Of a stretch of DNA of 64,000 bases, positions 46,249 to 55,131 are shown in pieces. The first letter of the stretch is position 1. Each line of letters opens with the position of its first letter. A model generated the notes under the pieces. It was not told the DNA's origin and did not search any database. It was given only the letters and a program-made list of their open reading frames with translations. The position numbers and the translations under genes are program-made. Source of the stretch: JAJCYL01 sp963664285 (GTDB taxonomy: Bacteria > Bacteroidota > Bacteroidia > Cytophagales > Cyclobacteriaceae); NCBI GenBank assembly GCA_963664285.2, contig CAXXNX010000010.1, forward strand, positions 124,001 to 188,000, given 5' to 3'.

Positions 46249-48300
46249 TTAATTGAATCCAATCCGGTCAAGCAGATCCTTAAATTGGGGATCACCATGA
46301 AGATTTCGGAATTGGGGCTCTACTTTAAGCCAGATCAGGTCTACTTCGTGATTTTCATAGGCTTTCTCCAACCAGGCCAGGGCTCTTTCATCATTTCCCA
46401 TTCCACTGAATATGTGGGCAAGGAAAAGGCCGATCCCCTTTTCACCATTGGATTCCCGTTCTAACAACTCATCCAGTAAATCCTGGGCTTTATTGAACTC
46501 ATCTTTGCCAAAATACGCCAGGGAAAGGTAGGCCAGCATGGACGGTGGCCGGGCCAAGGACAGGCTAAGACCTTTTTCTAACTGGCCGATTGCAAGGTCG
46601 TATTTACCCTGGTTCAAATAGACTTTGCCTAGTTTATTGTATAGATCCAATATAGTAGGATGAAGTTCAATTCCCATCTCAAGCGTTTCTTCAGCCTGGT
46701 CGTACTGTCCAAGGAAAAAATAGCTAAGTCCGTTTTCAAGATAAATCCCGAAATGTAGCGGATCGGTCTCCATGGCCCTTTTACCCAAAATCAGGGCCTC
46801 CTCAAATCTGCCCATGTTGATAAGGAATTGCTGATAGAAAACATGAGTTACCCCTCCGGGAGCTATCTGAGAAGCTATCATAAAATACCATTCTGCTTCT
46901 TCAAAATTCCATTCAATCCAAAAATTGATAAGTGCCACTGCGATATAAGGCCGGTATAGATCCTCATTTATTGCCATTGCGCGTTCGGCAGCAGCAATAG
47001 CCATCTTCTTAGCTTCTTCTGGCGGCAAGTCGCCGGCCCAGCTGGCCAGATAGATATTGCACATAGCCAACAAAGCATAACTCAAACCAAAATTCGGATC
47101 TAATTCAATGCTCTGGTTCAACAGCGCTATGGCCTTATAATATCCTTCTGCGGTGTACTGGTCGAAATGATAAAGCGCTTTTAAATAGTCGTCGTAGGCA
47201 GAAAGATTTTGAGTTGGTTCTTCTTCTATTTGTGCTTTTGCTATCTCTGAAAGTTCAGCCTTTAAAGCCTCAGCAATACTAAAAGCCAGGTCGGTTTGAA
47301 TTGAAAATATATCAGAATAAGCCCGGTCATAAGTTTCGGCCCATAGACTGTGATCAGTATCCACTTGGATTAATTGAGCCGATACCCGGATTTGATCGCC
47401 CGACTTCCGAATGCTACCCTCCAGTAGATTAGAGACACCCAGTTCCTTCCCGATTTCTTTAAGGGACTTAGCAGAATTCTTGTAATTCATGATGGAAGTT
47501 CGAGAGATTACCTTTAAATCCTGGATTTGGGCCAGGCGATTAATAATCTCTTCGGTAACTCCGTCGCTGAAATATTCCTGTTGGGGATCATCCGTTAGGT
47601 TTTTAAAGGGCAGTACAGCAATCGATTTGTGTACTACAATGGAGCTTTGTTCGATAAAAAAAACTGTTAAATAGGCCAGCCCCATGATGGCAATAAGTAG
47701 AAGAACGCCACCTACAATTATTCGAGCCGTTTTAGGGCTTCGCGGCCTAGGTTTTCCTATTTTAAATTTTTCCCGAATAACGTCTTTTTCTGGAACGGTG
47801 AGGCCTTTATTGGTGATTGCAAAAATTTCTACAGGTCTCTTTATATTCTTCAAGTCAAACTGGCCCAGAGATAAAGCCTCTATGGCATTCTGATCTTTGA
47901 TCAGGTTGTATGCCTGGTCTGAAATGAAAACCGCACCGGATTGGGTCAGCTTTTCGATGGAAGAGGCTATGGTTGCTCCCTCCCCGATGATTTCTCGTCC
48001 ATCAAAATAGATTCTCCTCGAATCGATCCCTATACGGACTGGTATTTTTGGTTCCCGCAATAACTCCATTTGGATTTCAATGCCACATTCCACTGCATCG
48101 ATTGTATTATCGAAGATGCTCAGTGTGCCATCACCGTAGTACTGCAGAACTTCGCCCCTGAATTTTGTAGTCAATTCGTCGAAAACTTTGCGATGCTTTT
48201 GCCGGTATGCTATGGCCCGTTCCTTGTCTTCCTGCATCATCGCGGTGTATCCTTCGATGTCAGTAAACATGATAGTCTTGAGCTGACGGGACTTAGCCAT
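46249..48300 (-). CDS. Class III cyclase-like protein with TolB-like and TPR domains, degenerate active site
   Basis: 683 residues: cyclase homology domain (about 1-165), transmembrane helix (about 194-214, ARIIVGGVLLLIAIMGLAYL), TolB/FlgO-like domain (KSIAVLPFKNLTDDPQQEYF to about 350) and six or more TPRs to the C-terminus. Both metal-binding Asp residues are present (MFTDIEGY and YYGDGTLSIF). The segment that should read VNxAsR is ATIASS, so the transition-state Asn and Arg are gone, and the usual GIHSG is GIDSR. On its own it should be a poor cyclase. The tandem paralogue downstream (84 bp away) has the opposite defect. The TPR half is probably periplasmic and could sense a partner protein. 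Confidence 0.88.
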   Translation of the reverse strand: MAKSRQLKTIMFTDIEGYTAMMQEDKERAIAYRQKHRKVFDELTTKFRGEVLQYYGDGTLSIFDNTIDAVECGIEIQMELLREPKIPVRIGIDSRRIYFDGREIIGEGATIASSIEKLTQSGAVFISDQAYNLIKDQNAIEALSLGQFDLKNIKRPVEIFAITNKGLTVPEKDVIREKFKIGKPRPRSPKTARIIVGGVLLLIAIMGLAYLTVFFIEQSSIVVHKSIAVLPFKNLTDDPQQEYFSDGVTEEIINRLAQIQDLKVISRTSIMNYKNSAKSLKEIGKELGVSNLLEGSIRKSGDQIRVSAQLIQVDTDHSLWAETYDRAYSDIFSIQTDLAFSIAEALKAELSEIAKAQIEEEPTQNLSAYDDYLKALYHFDQYTAEGYYKAIALLNQSIELDPNFGLSYALLAMCNIYLASWAGDLPPEEAKKMAIAAAERAMAINEDLYRPYIAVALINFWIEWNFEEAEWYFMIASQIAPGGVTHVFYQQFLINMGRFEEALILGKRAMETDPLHFGIYLENGLSYFFLGQYDQAEETLEMGIELHPTILDLYNKLGKVYLNQGKYDLAIGQLEKGLSLSLARPPSMLAYLSLAYFGKDEFNKAQDLLDELLERESNGEKGIGLFLAHIFSGMGNDERALAWLEKAYENHEVDLIWLKVEPQFRNLHGDPQFKDLLDRIGFN

Positions 48301-48697
48301 GTGTGGATGAATTTAGATTGTAATTTAATTATTCTAAGGCGCAGGAGGGTCTGATTTTTTCGCAGGATGATTAAATGATTTTATTTTTTAATTTCCCCCG
48401 GTATGGCAGAGGTCTTTTCCGGCTTTGTTTCTTCTGTCCGGGAAGGACACTGCAGATCACCATGCTTTACTGCCCTATAAAATCTTGGGCGGCTACAAGG
48501 AGACTTTACCAATCGTAAAATCCATAGCCGCAACTACTGTGGTGGAAAGCAATTTTTACGGATCAGGGCAAGAAACATCCGCTAAAATTAATGGCAGCTA
48601 TCTGAGGGACTTCTTAATTCTGCAACTAACTTTAGCATATCATTGTGCTTCATGCGATATAGTAAATTTATCTACGTAATGCATCTTAAAGGGGATA
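48301..48697. other. Non-coding stretch between cyclase and sulfatase genes
   Basis: About 400 bp between the divergent starts of the cyclase and sulfatase genes. An 84-codon frame at 48425-48679 has no recognisable domain and no clear start context. The AT-rich part near 48370-48390 could hold promoter elements, but nothing specific is identifiable. Confidence 0.5.
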
Positions 48698-50244
48698 ATG
48701 AATACAAAGACTAGATCAAAATTAAAACTCAGCCTTTCAGGATTTGCACTATTATCATTGCTAAGTATATTGTCATGTACTTACCTAAATAAAGAAGCCA
48801 ACCCTCCAAATATCATTGTTTTTCTGGTTGATGATATGGGGCCGATGGATACTTCGGTGCCATTTTTGATGGATACGAGTGGTTATCTGGTCAAATATCC
48901 GCTAAATAACTTCTATCAGACGCCCAATATGCAAAAACTTGCAGAGCAAGGAATTCGCTTTATAAATTTTTATGCCCATTCGGTTTGTTCACCTACGCGT
49001 ACTTCTCTCCTTACTGGTCAGAATTCAGCCCGTCATCGAGTAACCAACTGGATTAATTCGGAAAGCAATAACCGTTCGGAATTTGGACCGTCAAATTGGA
49101 ACTGGAAAGGGCTGACCAAAGAATCAGTGACTCTTCCACGTATGTTACAGCAGAAAGGTTACAGAACCATTCATGTAGGTAAAGCTCATTTTGGGCCATT
49201 CAACAGTGAGGGGGAAACCCAATAAACCTGGGATTCGATATCAATATTGCCGGTAGTTCTATTGGGGCACCTGGTAGTTATTATGGCAAGGATGGTTTCG
49301 GGCATATCAATGGAAATAAAAAAAGAGCAGTACCAGGTTTAGAAAAATACCATGGTAAAGATATATTCCTAACGGAGGCATTAACACTCGAAGCCAATGC
49401 AGCAATATCTCAATCCAAAGAAGAAGGTAAGCCTTTCTTTCTCTACATAGCACATTATGCTGTACATGCACCTTTTCATTCGGATCCTCGTTTTTCAGAA
49501 CATTATAAAAACTCAGGTCAAACCGAAGGAGCTCAAGCCTATGCTACATTAATTGAAGGAATTGATAAATCGCTCGGAGATATTGTTCAACATGTCAATT
49601 ATCTTGGATTGGGCAAGAATACACTAATCCTATTTATGGGAGATAATGGTTCTGATGCTCCCTTACCCATTGAAGATGATTACAGTAGTTCGTATCCACT
49701 GAAAGGGAAAAAAGGTAACCACTGGGAAGGGGGTATGCGAGTTCCATTTATAGCTTCATGGGTTGTACCCAACAAAAAAGCATACTGGCAAAACAAATTA
49801 CCTGTAGCACAACATGCTATTCAGCAACAACAGGGTACTGTTATGGATGTTTTTTCAACTGTGTGTGAGCTGGTTAATGTGACCCCTCCTGATAATTATA
49901 TCACCGATGGATTTGATTTACACGAACAACTTGCCGGAAAACGCAATGAAAAGCGTGAGGAACTTTTTCTCAATCACTTTCCTCATGGAAACCATCGCAG
50001 CAATTATTTCACATCCCTAGTTAATTCAAACTGGAAAATCATTTACCATTATCAAGTTAATGGGCAACCCAAATATGAACTGTTCAACCTGAAAGAAGAC
50101 CCGTTTGAAACCAATAATGTGGCAGGTGAAAATCCAGGACAGCTCAAAATCATGATAGAGGCACTGGCGGATGAAATGAAAAGTAAAAAAGCACTCTATC
50201 CTGAAAAAGAGGGACGGCACTGGAAATTGATTATGCCAGAATAG
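48698..50244 (+). pseudogene. Type I sulfatase lipoprotein, one-base frameshift
   Basis: A lipoprotein signal (LLSILSC, Cys27) is followed by NIIVFLVDDMG (metal-binding Asp pair) and CSPTRTSLLTG at 97-107, the C-x-P-x-R formylglycine motif. At about 49211-49215 a run of five G stops the frame at 49225; six G would read SEGGNPINLGFD and continue for 515 residues through PFFLYIAHYAVHAPFH, LILFMGDNGSDAP and YELFNLKEDPFE. The downstream half is fully open. The gene is thus inactivated or affected by a homopolymer sequencing error. Such sulfatases desulfate algal or host glycans; the substrate is unknown. Confidence 0.9.
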
Positions 50245-50317
50245 GCTATTAAACTCTTGTTGTAAAGGATTTGAATTAAAATATCAACTTAAGAAAGATA
50301 TTAAACTGACTGAACCA

Positions 50318-50338
50318 CTATGCACTGAAAGTGCATAG
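50318..50338. repeat. Left subterminal hairpin of the IS200/IS605 element
   Basis: CTATGCACT-GAA-AGTGCATAG, a perfect 9-bp stem with a 3-base loop. Confidence 0.8.
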
Positions 50339-50369
50339 GTTTTTAAAAATAGGCATAAGAATGAAATTC

Positions 50370-50806
50370 TTATTCAATTATAAAATTATCACTGCCAGGA
50401 TCTGTCGGACTACGGTGATGTTCAAGGTATTCATCCACCATTTTGTCTGTTATATTTCCCGTACTCCAGGCTCCATATCCAACAGCCCAAAAATGCCGAC
50501 CCCAATATTGTTTCCTAAGCGCAGGAAACTCTTCTTGAATACGACGAGAAGTTCTGCCTTTCAACCGCTTCACAACGTTACTTATAGAGATGGATGGGGA
50601 TATTCAATGTGAATATGAACGTGATCTTTGCTCACTACACCTTTCAATATTTTGACATCTTCCGATTCACATATTTGGCGTACCAATTCTCTACATCTTT
50701 CTTGAATATCTCCTTTCAAAACATCATAGCGATATTTCGTAACCCATACTATATGAGCTGTCAACCACGTAACAGTATGGCTTCCAAGTCGTTGCTTTTC
50801 ACTCAT
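50370..50806 (-). pseudogene. IS200/IS605 TnpA (Y1 transposase), frameshifted
   Basis: From 50806: LTAHIVWVTKYRYDVLKGD and DHVHIHIEYP, the HUH motif that binds the catalytic metal. The frame breaks at about 50593 and resumes as ISNVVKRLKGRTSRRIQEEF and KQYWGRHFWAVGYGAWS, down to VDEYLEHH. The catalytic Tyr lies in the second half. One base is missing (437 bp; 438 would encode 145 residues, the family size). Confidence 0.85.
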
Positions 50807-50843
50807 GAGTTAAATTTACTAAAGTGTGTAGCAACTAAAGTCT

Positions 50844-50858
50844 TGCACTAAAAGTGCA
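50844..50858. repeat. Right subterminal hairpin of the IS200/IS605 element
   Basis: TGCACT-AAA-AGTGCA, sharing the TGCACT/AGTGCA stem with the left hairpin, followed by TAG as on the left. Confidence 0.75.
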
Positions 50859-50914
50859 TAGTTTTAACTAACGATTGGGACCAATAAAACACGAAAGCAC
50901 AACAATTAGGGGAC

Positions 50915-50971
50915 AAACACAGTGGCCTCACTAGCAATAGATGAGCTGTTGGCACTGTACCCACTGTGTTT
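50915..50971. repeat. 11-bp inverted repeat at the left edge of the IS91 module
   Basis: AAACACAGTGG (50915-50925) and CCACTGTGTTT (50961-50971) are perfect complements 35 bp apart. The position, about 280 bp downstream of the IS91 transposase stop, suits an element terminus hairpin or a transcription terminator. Which of these it is cannot be decided. Confidence 0.55.
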
Positions 50972-51250
50972 TCTCCTGGTGTTGACCAATCCTAAACCGA
51001 TGCTCTCATGGTGCCTTACCCCTGTGTAATTTCAAAAAGACACTGACCGCCGGTTGCTTTATATTTATGGCAGACGATAGGCGATTGCCCTGCCCTGTTT
51101 TGGTGTTTGGGGATGATTTTAGGGCTGAGGATGAAGGTTTGAAGAACGGATGATACTTATTTTTCATTGTTTCAAGAGGATTTGCTAATTTTTGGGCATC
51201 TCTGTCCTGCATTCTCTGTTGAGATATTTTTTCAATATGTATTTTGCCGG

Positions 51251-52414
51251 TCAGCATGCAACAGGCATAGTTGGTGAGCCCCTTGGCCTGGGGGTTTCTG
51301 AAATGGTGACCAACAGACCGGTCCCGCATTCTGTGCAAAGGTGGATGTCAACACCGGTGGTAATGTATATCACATCTCTGACCGTGTACTTGACTTTTTC
51401 TTTTCCCACTACACCCAAGTTATTCCGTGCCTTTCGGAGTTGTGCGGTTTTTACCCGGGTGGCAAAGATGCCATAATGCCTGATCTTGCAGTACCCTTTG
51501 GGCAACACATGCAATAGAAACCTTCCGATGAACCGTTCCCCGGTAAGAGTGAGTGTTTGCTTGCGGTTGGCCTCTCGATCAAGGTAGGAGAAGGTTACGT
51601 TTTTATCGTCCATTGTCAGTATCCGGTAGTTGCTGATGGCAATGCGGTGAGTATACCTGCCCAGATACTCTAAAACTGTTGCCGGGTTACCCAAAGGGTC
51701 CTTGGCATAGACCACCCATTGCTTCTCATATAGGCTGCGCTTCAACTCCCAAAACACACCCTTATCCTGCAAGCGGGCAAGCTTACCGGTCAGATGGAGG
51801 TCACCAGATTTATAGTAGTTGACCAGTTGCTCCATGAACTTACCTCTAAAGGTTTGAGCCAGGGCTTCTACATGGAATAGGAAGTCACCATCACTTTTGG
51901 TAGCCTTCCACTTACGGTCTGCGGTAATACCTCCTGCTGGTACAATATGTGGGTGGTATACTAGTGTCTGTGTCCAGGTGTGCAGCACACTTATCATCCC
52001 CATCCTGGCCTGTAGCTTCTGCCTGGGATCTTTAGAGAAAGCTTCAATGGTTTGCCAGCCACATTTGAACAGCAGGTTGTATAGCAGCTTTTTGTTTTGC
52101 AGGCAGATACCCCGTAGCTCAGAGGGCAGGGTAAAGACCACATGAAAATGTTTGACCGGCAAAAGGTCATGGTTACGTTCCAGTATCCACTTCTCCTTCT
52201 TCACTCCCTGGCAGCCCGGGCAGCCGCGGTTGCCACAACTATTGTAATGGACCTTGATGTCCCCACATTGTGTGCAGGCGGTCACATGGCTACCTAAATG
52301 TTGCGTTTTACATGCCTTGATGTCATTGATGAGCTTTAGCTGATCTAGACTTACGGGATCTTTTTCCAGAAATGCACTGCCAAACCGGTGCATCACTTCA
52401 GCCAGGGTAGCCAT
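51251..52414 (-). CDS. IS91-family (HUH/Y2) transposase
   Basis: 387 residues. An N-terminal zinc finger (HLGSHVTACTQCGD, then SCGNRGCPGCQG) precedes KHFHVVFTLPSELR. The HUH motif is in LVYHPHIVPAG, and the catalytic tyrosines are in VLEYLGRYTHRIAISNYRI. It nicks one strand and drives rolling-circle transposition. The frame is intact. Its ATG abuts the stop of the upstream recombinase pseudogene (52415). Confidence 0.92.
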   Translation of the reverse strand: MATLAEVMHRFGSAFLEKDPVSLDQLKLINDIKACKTQHLGSHVTACTQCGDIKVHYNSCGNRGCPGCQGVKKEKWILERNHDLLPVKHFHVVFTLPSELRGICLQNKKLLYNLLFKCGWQTIEAFSKDPRQKLQARMGMISVLHTWTQTLVYHPHIVPAGGITADRKWKATKSDGDFLFHVEALAQTFRGKFMEQLVNYYKSGDLHLTGKLARLQDKGVFWELKRSLYEKQWVVYAKDPLGNPATVLEYLGRYTHRIAISNYRILTMDDKNVTFSYLDREANRKQTLTLTGERFIGRFLLHVLPKGYCKIRHYGIFATRVKTAQLRKARNNLGVVGKEKVKYTVRDVIYITTGVDIHLCTECGTGLLVTISETPRPRGSPTMPVAC

Positions 52415-53145
52415 TTATGTCTGTAGCCATCGGTCCAGCGGACTAAAGGCCCTTGTCAGGGGTACCTCACTGACATGCAGGTAAACCATGGTGGTATTGA
52501 TACTGCTATGACCCAAAAGGTATTGGAGGGTCCTTGATGTTCATCCCTCTTCCAGGGCATGGGAGGCAAAGCAGTGCCTGAGGATGTGTAGGTTTACCTC
52601 CCCCTGGTGATACCAGCCCGTTTTGTTGCTGCAACCATGGCGTGACGTAATCCTGCGGCACTCATTCGTTCACCGGGAGTCCTCCCGTTGAACAGGTAAT
52701 TCTCCGGGCGGTAGGCTTGGTAATAGGACCTCAGTTCAGGTAGTAGTTTTTTTGATAGTACCGTAAATCGGTCTTTGTCACCTTTACCTTTGTTGATGCG
52801 GATGCGGTATTTACCATCATCGGTGATGATGTCCTCGATTTTAAGGTGTAGCAACTCGTTACGCCTTAGCCCCGACGAATAGAGCAGCTGAAACATCATC
52901 CGATGTTTCTTGTTTTCACAGTTATTGAATAGCCGGGCAAGTTCATCCCTGCTAATGATTTGCGGAAGAGAGGGTTTCTCTTTTGGGTAGGGAATCAACA
53001 GTACAAACTCCTTGGCTTGAAGGAGATGCTCATAAAACCAGCGAAAAGCCGCAACATAAATCTTGATGGTTCGCCAGCCACGTTGCTGCTCTTGCTGAAG
53101 GTCATTGAGAAAGTCGATAATGGTTTTACGGGGAGGCTGATTCTA
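52415..53145 (-). pseudogene. Tyrosine recombinase/integrase, truncated and frameshifted
   Basis: From about 53145 the frame reads KTIIDFLNDLQQEQQRGW (SAM-like core-binding domain, first residues missing), then RDELARLFNNCENK and LLYSSGLRRNELLHL with the first catalytic Arg, to 52594. After a frame change the rest shows LRHCFASHALEEG (His-x-x-Arg box), LLGHSSINTTMVYLHVS (second His and catalytic Tyr) and the end RAFSPLDRWLQT. Breaks lie at about 52600 and in 52523-52540. It is the companion of the IS91 transposase and looks inactive. Confidence 0.85.
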
Positions 53146-53148
53146 TCG

Positions 53149-53553
53149 TTAAATTGGAGTTCGTTTTAACCACCATACCAATTTTCGTCGAAGGAGCACT
53201 TTTCTCCATCGGAGATACCCATGTAACTCAAGGTCTTGGTGGGGTCTGCGGGACTGCTATCGAGGCACCGATGCGATTCATTGTAGAGCTAAGTGTAATA
53301 AAAGGAAAAAAAATCCAAGAGTCTCAATATGAAACGGATGATTACTATGCAGCTACTGGTTTTGACACCCATAGACGGTGCGGCCAAAAAAGCAGTAAAG
53401 TATATGGTTAATTACCTTGTAGAAGAAAAAGGAATGGAGCCGAATGACGCCTATGCGTTGTGTTCACTGGCCGGAGACCTCCATATTGCTGAAGTAGTGG
53501 ATGTACCTCATATGCTAGTATCTGTACATATGCCTAAAGCTATTTTTAAATAA
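53149..53553 (+). pseudogene. Acetamidase/formamidase, C-terminal fragment
   Basis: The remaining part reads FVEGALFSIGDTHVTQG, VCGTAIEAPMRFIVELSV and YETDDYYAATGF. After a one-base loss near 53365 it continues as PIDGAAKKAVKYMVNYLVEE and DLHIAEVVDVPHMLVSVHMP. These are conserved segments of the FmdA/AmdA family, which hydrolyses formamide and acetamide. The N-terminal half is absent and the break coincides with the integrase module. The next 260 bp (53554-53813) hold no recognisable gene. Confidence 0.88.
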
Positions 53554-53813
53554 AAAGGAACTAAGCATTATCAGTGGAACGGAGACTAGAAGGGGCTGAA
53601 TTTGTGAAACATACCGCTAACATCATCTATGAATGAAGGTGGTTTTTTGGGTTACGAAAGTTTGACAGCTCTTGGAATGTTCGCCACTATTAATAAATTT
53701 AAACAACGGTGTGGCTTGGTGGTAGAGGAAAGGAGATTGCTTTCTAATCCCCACTCATCATAGCCAAGAATTAGCGTAGTATGCTGAATGGAACCAAAAC
53801 AGCGAATTAGCTT

Positions 53814-55031
53814 TTAGAAGAGAGGTTCTTTGAAAAACAATTCCGCTACAATAAAAGCAACTACTGAAATGACGAAACCGAACATAAAAACCGTGTAGGA
53901 AATCCGCAGGTACCGGTATTTTTTACCCAAAACATTACCCAGGAAATAGATGTCTTTAATGAGGCTATTATATAAATATTCTCCGTCCTTCATCAGTTCA
54001 TTCATTGCCCAGGTATAATCCTGTAAACCCATGCTGTGAAAATTACCAAAGAATAGCAGGTTGGTCTTTTTGTTGTGGATGTCTTCCCGGGTGAATGTCC
54101 CCCGGGAAACATTAGGACGTGTAGCGAGGACAGCGAATACAATGGTAACCAGACACACAGTAGTTAAAATGACGGTGGGGACAACCATATGAGGAAATTC
54201 CTCCAATTTCCTAAAAAGGACAGAGACTAGAATTGACAAAATGATAGAATTAATTGAGATCATTATGTTGGCTTTATTATCGGCCATTCCGCTAAGTTCC
54301 AGATGATTTTTGGAGGTGATGCGAAACATCGTTTGCATCCCTCTCTCAGGGTTCTGTTCCTTAGCTTTTTTGAGTTTTAATTCTAATTTTTCAATTTGAG
54401 TTTCAAGTTTTCCGACTTGCTTTTTGTCTGCGTTCATGGCAAGTTTTTTATCAATTAATTTAAGGTTTCTGCTAATACCATTTGTGAATTCCTTTGTGGC
54501 ATAATTGGTGAAGTATTTATGCGAAGCCAGGAAGTCACGATTAGTTCTCAACCATTCCTTCTTTCCAATTTTATGACCTTCTATACCTTCCCATTCTTGT
54601 TTTAAAAGCGCTGCTTTATCAAAGTACTCTATTGTAGAGAGATGGTAGAGGTCCGCATCACAAATGACCTTCTGAATTTTATCTTTAGGACATTGTGGCA
54701 TTTGTGTAGCCATTATGCACCCGGCTACACCCTCAATCTTTTCATCATCATAATTATGTCTGGATAGAAATTCTTTGGCAATTTTAGCTCCGCTCTCTTC
54801 GTGATTCTCAATACTTATGCTCAAGCCTGCATCATGGAACCAACCCGCGAGAATTGCAATTTCCAATTCTTCACTATTAAGTCCTTCATTGGCCCCAATC
54901 ACGGAAATAGCACCTACAACATCATAAGTGTGTTCCAGATTGTGATAAGTCAGCGCTTTAGGTATTTGTTTGCTTAGGATTTCCTCGGCATACTGCTTAG
55001 CTTCAACAACTATTTCGTTTTCTTTACTCAT
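53814..55031 (-). CDS. HD-domain protein fused to a PycTM-type (DUF5706) membrane domain
   Basis: A 405-residue protein. The N-terminal HD phosphohydrolase domain (about 1-180) has YHNLEHTYDVV, GWFHDAGLS (H66 D67) and CDADLYHLS as metal-binding residues. A coiled coil follows (about 200-226, KKQVGKLETQIEKLELKLKK). The C-terminal membrane domain has three helices (about 258-276, 282-304, 376-398) and the TSKNHLELSGMADNKANIMI segment that starts Pycsar effector TM domains. Established Pycsar effectors respond to cCMP or cUMP and damage the membrane. Here the HD domain may hydrolyse or sense a nucleotide. No pyrimidine cyclase gene is adjacent. Confidence 0.85.
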   Translation of the reverse strand: MSKENEIVVEAKQYAEEILSKQIPKALTYHNLEHTYDVVGAISVIGANEGLNSEELEIAILAGWFHDAGLSISIENHEESGAKIAKEFLSRHNYDDEKIEGVAGCIMATQMPQCPKDKIQKVICDADLYHLSTIEYFDKAALLKQEWEGIEGHKIGKKEWLRTNRDFLASHKYFTNYATKEFTNGISRNLKLIDKKLAMNADKKQVGKLETQIEKLELKLKKAKEQNPERGMQTMFRITSKNHLELSGMADNKANIMISINSIILSILVSVLFRKLEEFPHMVVPTVILTTVCLVTIVFAVLATRPNVSRGTFTREDIHNKKTNLLFFGNFHSMGLQDYTWAMNELMKDGEYLYNSLIKDIYFLGNVLGKKYRYLRISYTVFMFGFVISVVAFIVAELFFKEPLF

Positions 55032-55131
55032 GTACCTTCCTTGCCAGTGAAATTAAAGAATTTGGGGCTAATTTTTATTTAAACAATGAGCGCATGAATT
55101 TAGTATTAATAAAAAAAATATAATCTGACAA

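Larger units (their letters stand above)
50318..50870 (-). mobile_element. IS200/IS605-family element remnant
   Basis: A TnpA pseudogene lies between two subterminal hairpins (50318-50338 and 50844-50858), the arrangement of IS200/IS605 elements, which lack terminal inverted repeats and transpose as single strands. There is no accompanying TnpB. Ends are approximate. Confidence 0.8.
50900..53148 (-). mobile_element. IS91-type module with paired tyrosine recombinase (approximate ends)
   Basis: An intact IS91 transposase gene and an adjoining tyrosine recombinase pseudogene on the minus strand form the usual two-gene unit of IS91-like elements in Bacteroidota. The right edge coincides with truncation of the acetamidase gene near 53149. 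The left edge is unclear; the 380 bp between 50871 and 51250 are non-coding. IS91 elements use rolling-circle transposition and make no target duplication, consistent with none being found. Confidence 0.65.

Noticed and set aside
48425..48679. An 84-codon frame before the sulfatase gene
   Set aside because: No domain, no convincing start context and irregular composition; treated as intergenic.
51006..51338. A 110-codon minus-strand frame at the end of the IS91 transposase
   Set aside because: It overlaps the transposase in another frame and shows no recognisable feature.
53629..53763. A 44-codon plus-strand frame (MNEGGFLGYESLTALGMF) after the amidase fragment
   Set aside because: Too short and unrecognised; might be a gene remnant but cannot be supported.
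43042..55031. The idea that the TPR-cyclases are the cyclase of the HD-PycTM effector (a Pycsar pair)
   Set aside because: They are over 5 kb apart with mobile elements between, and the TolB-TPR architecture differs from PycC proteins.
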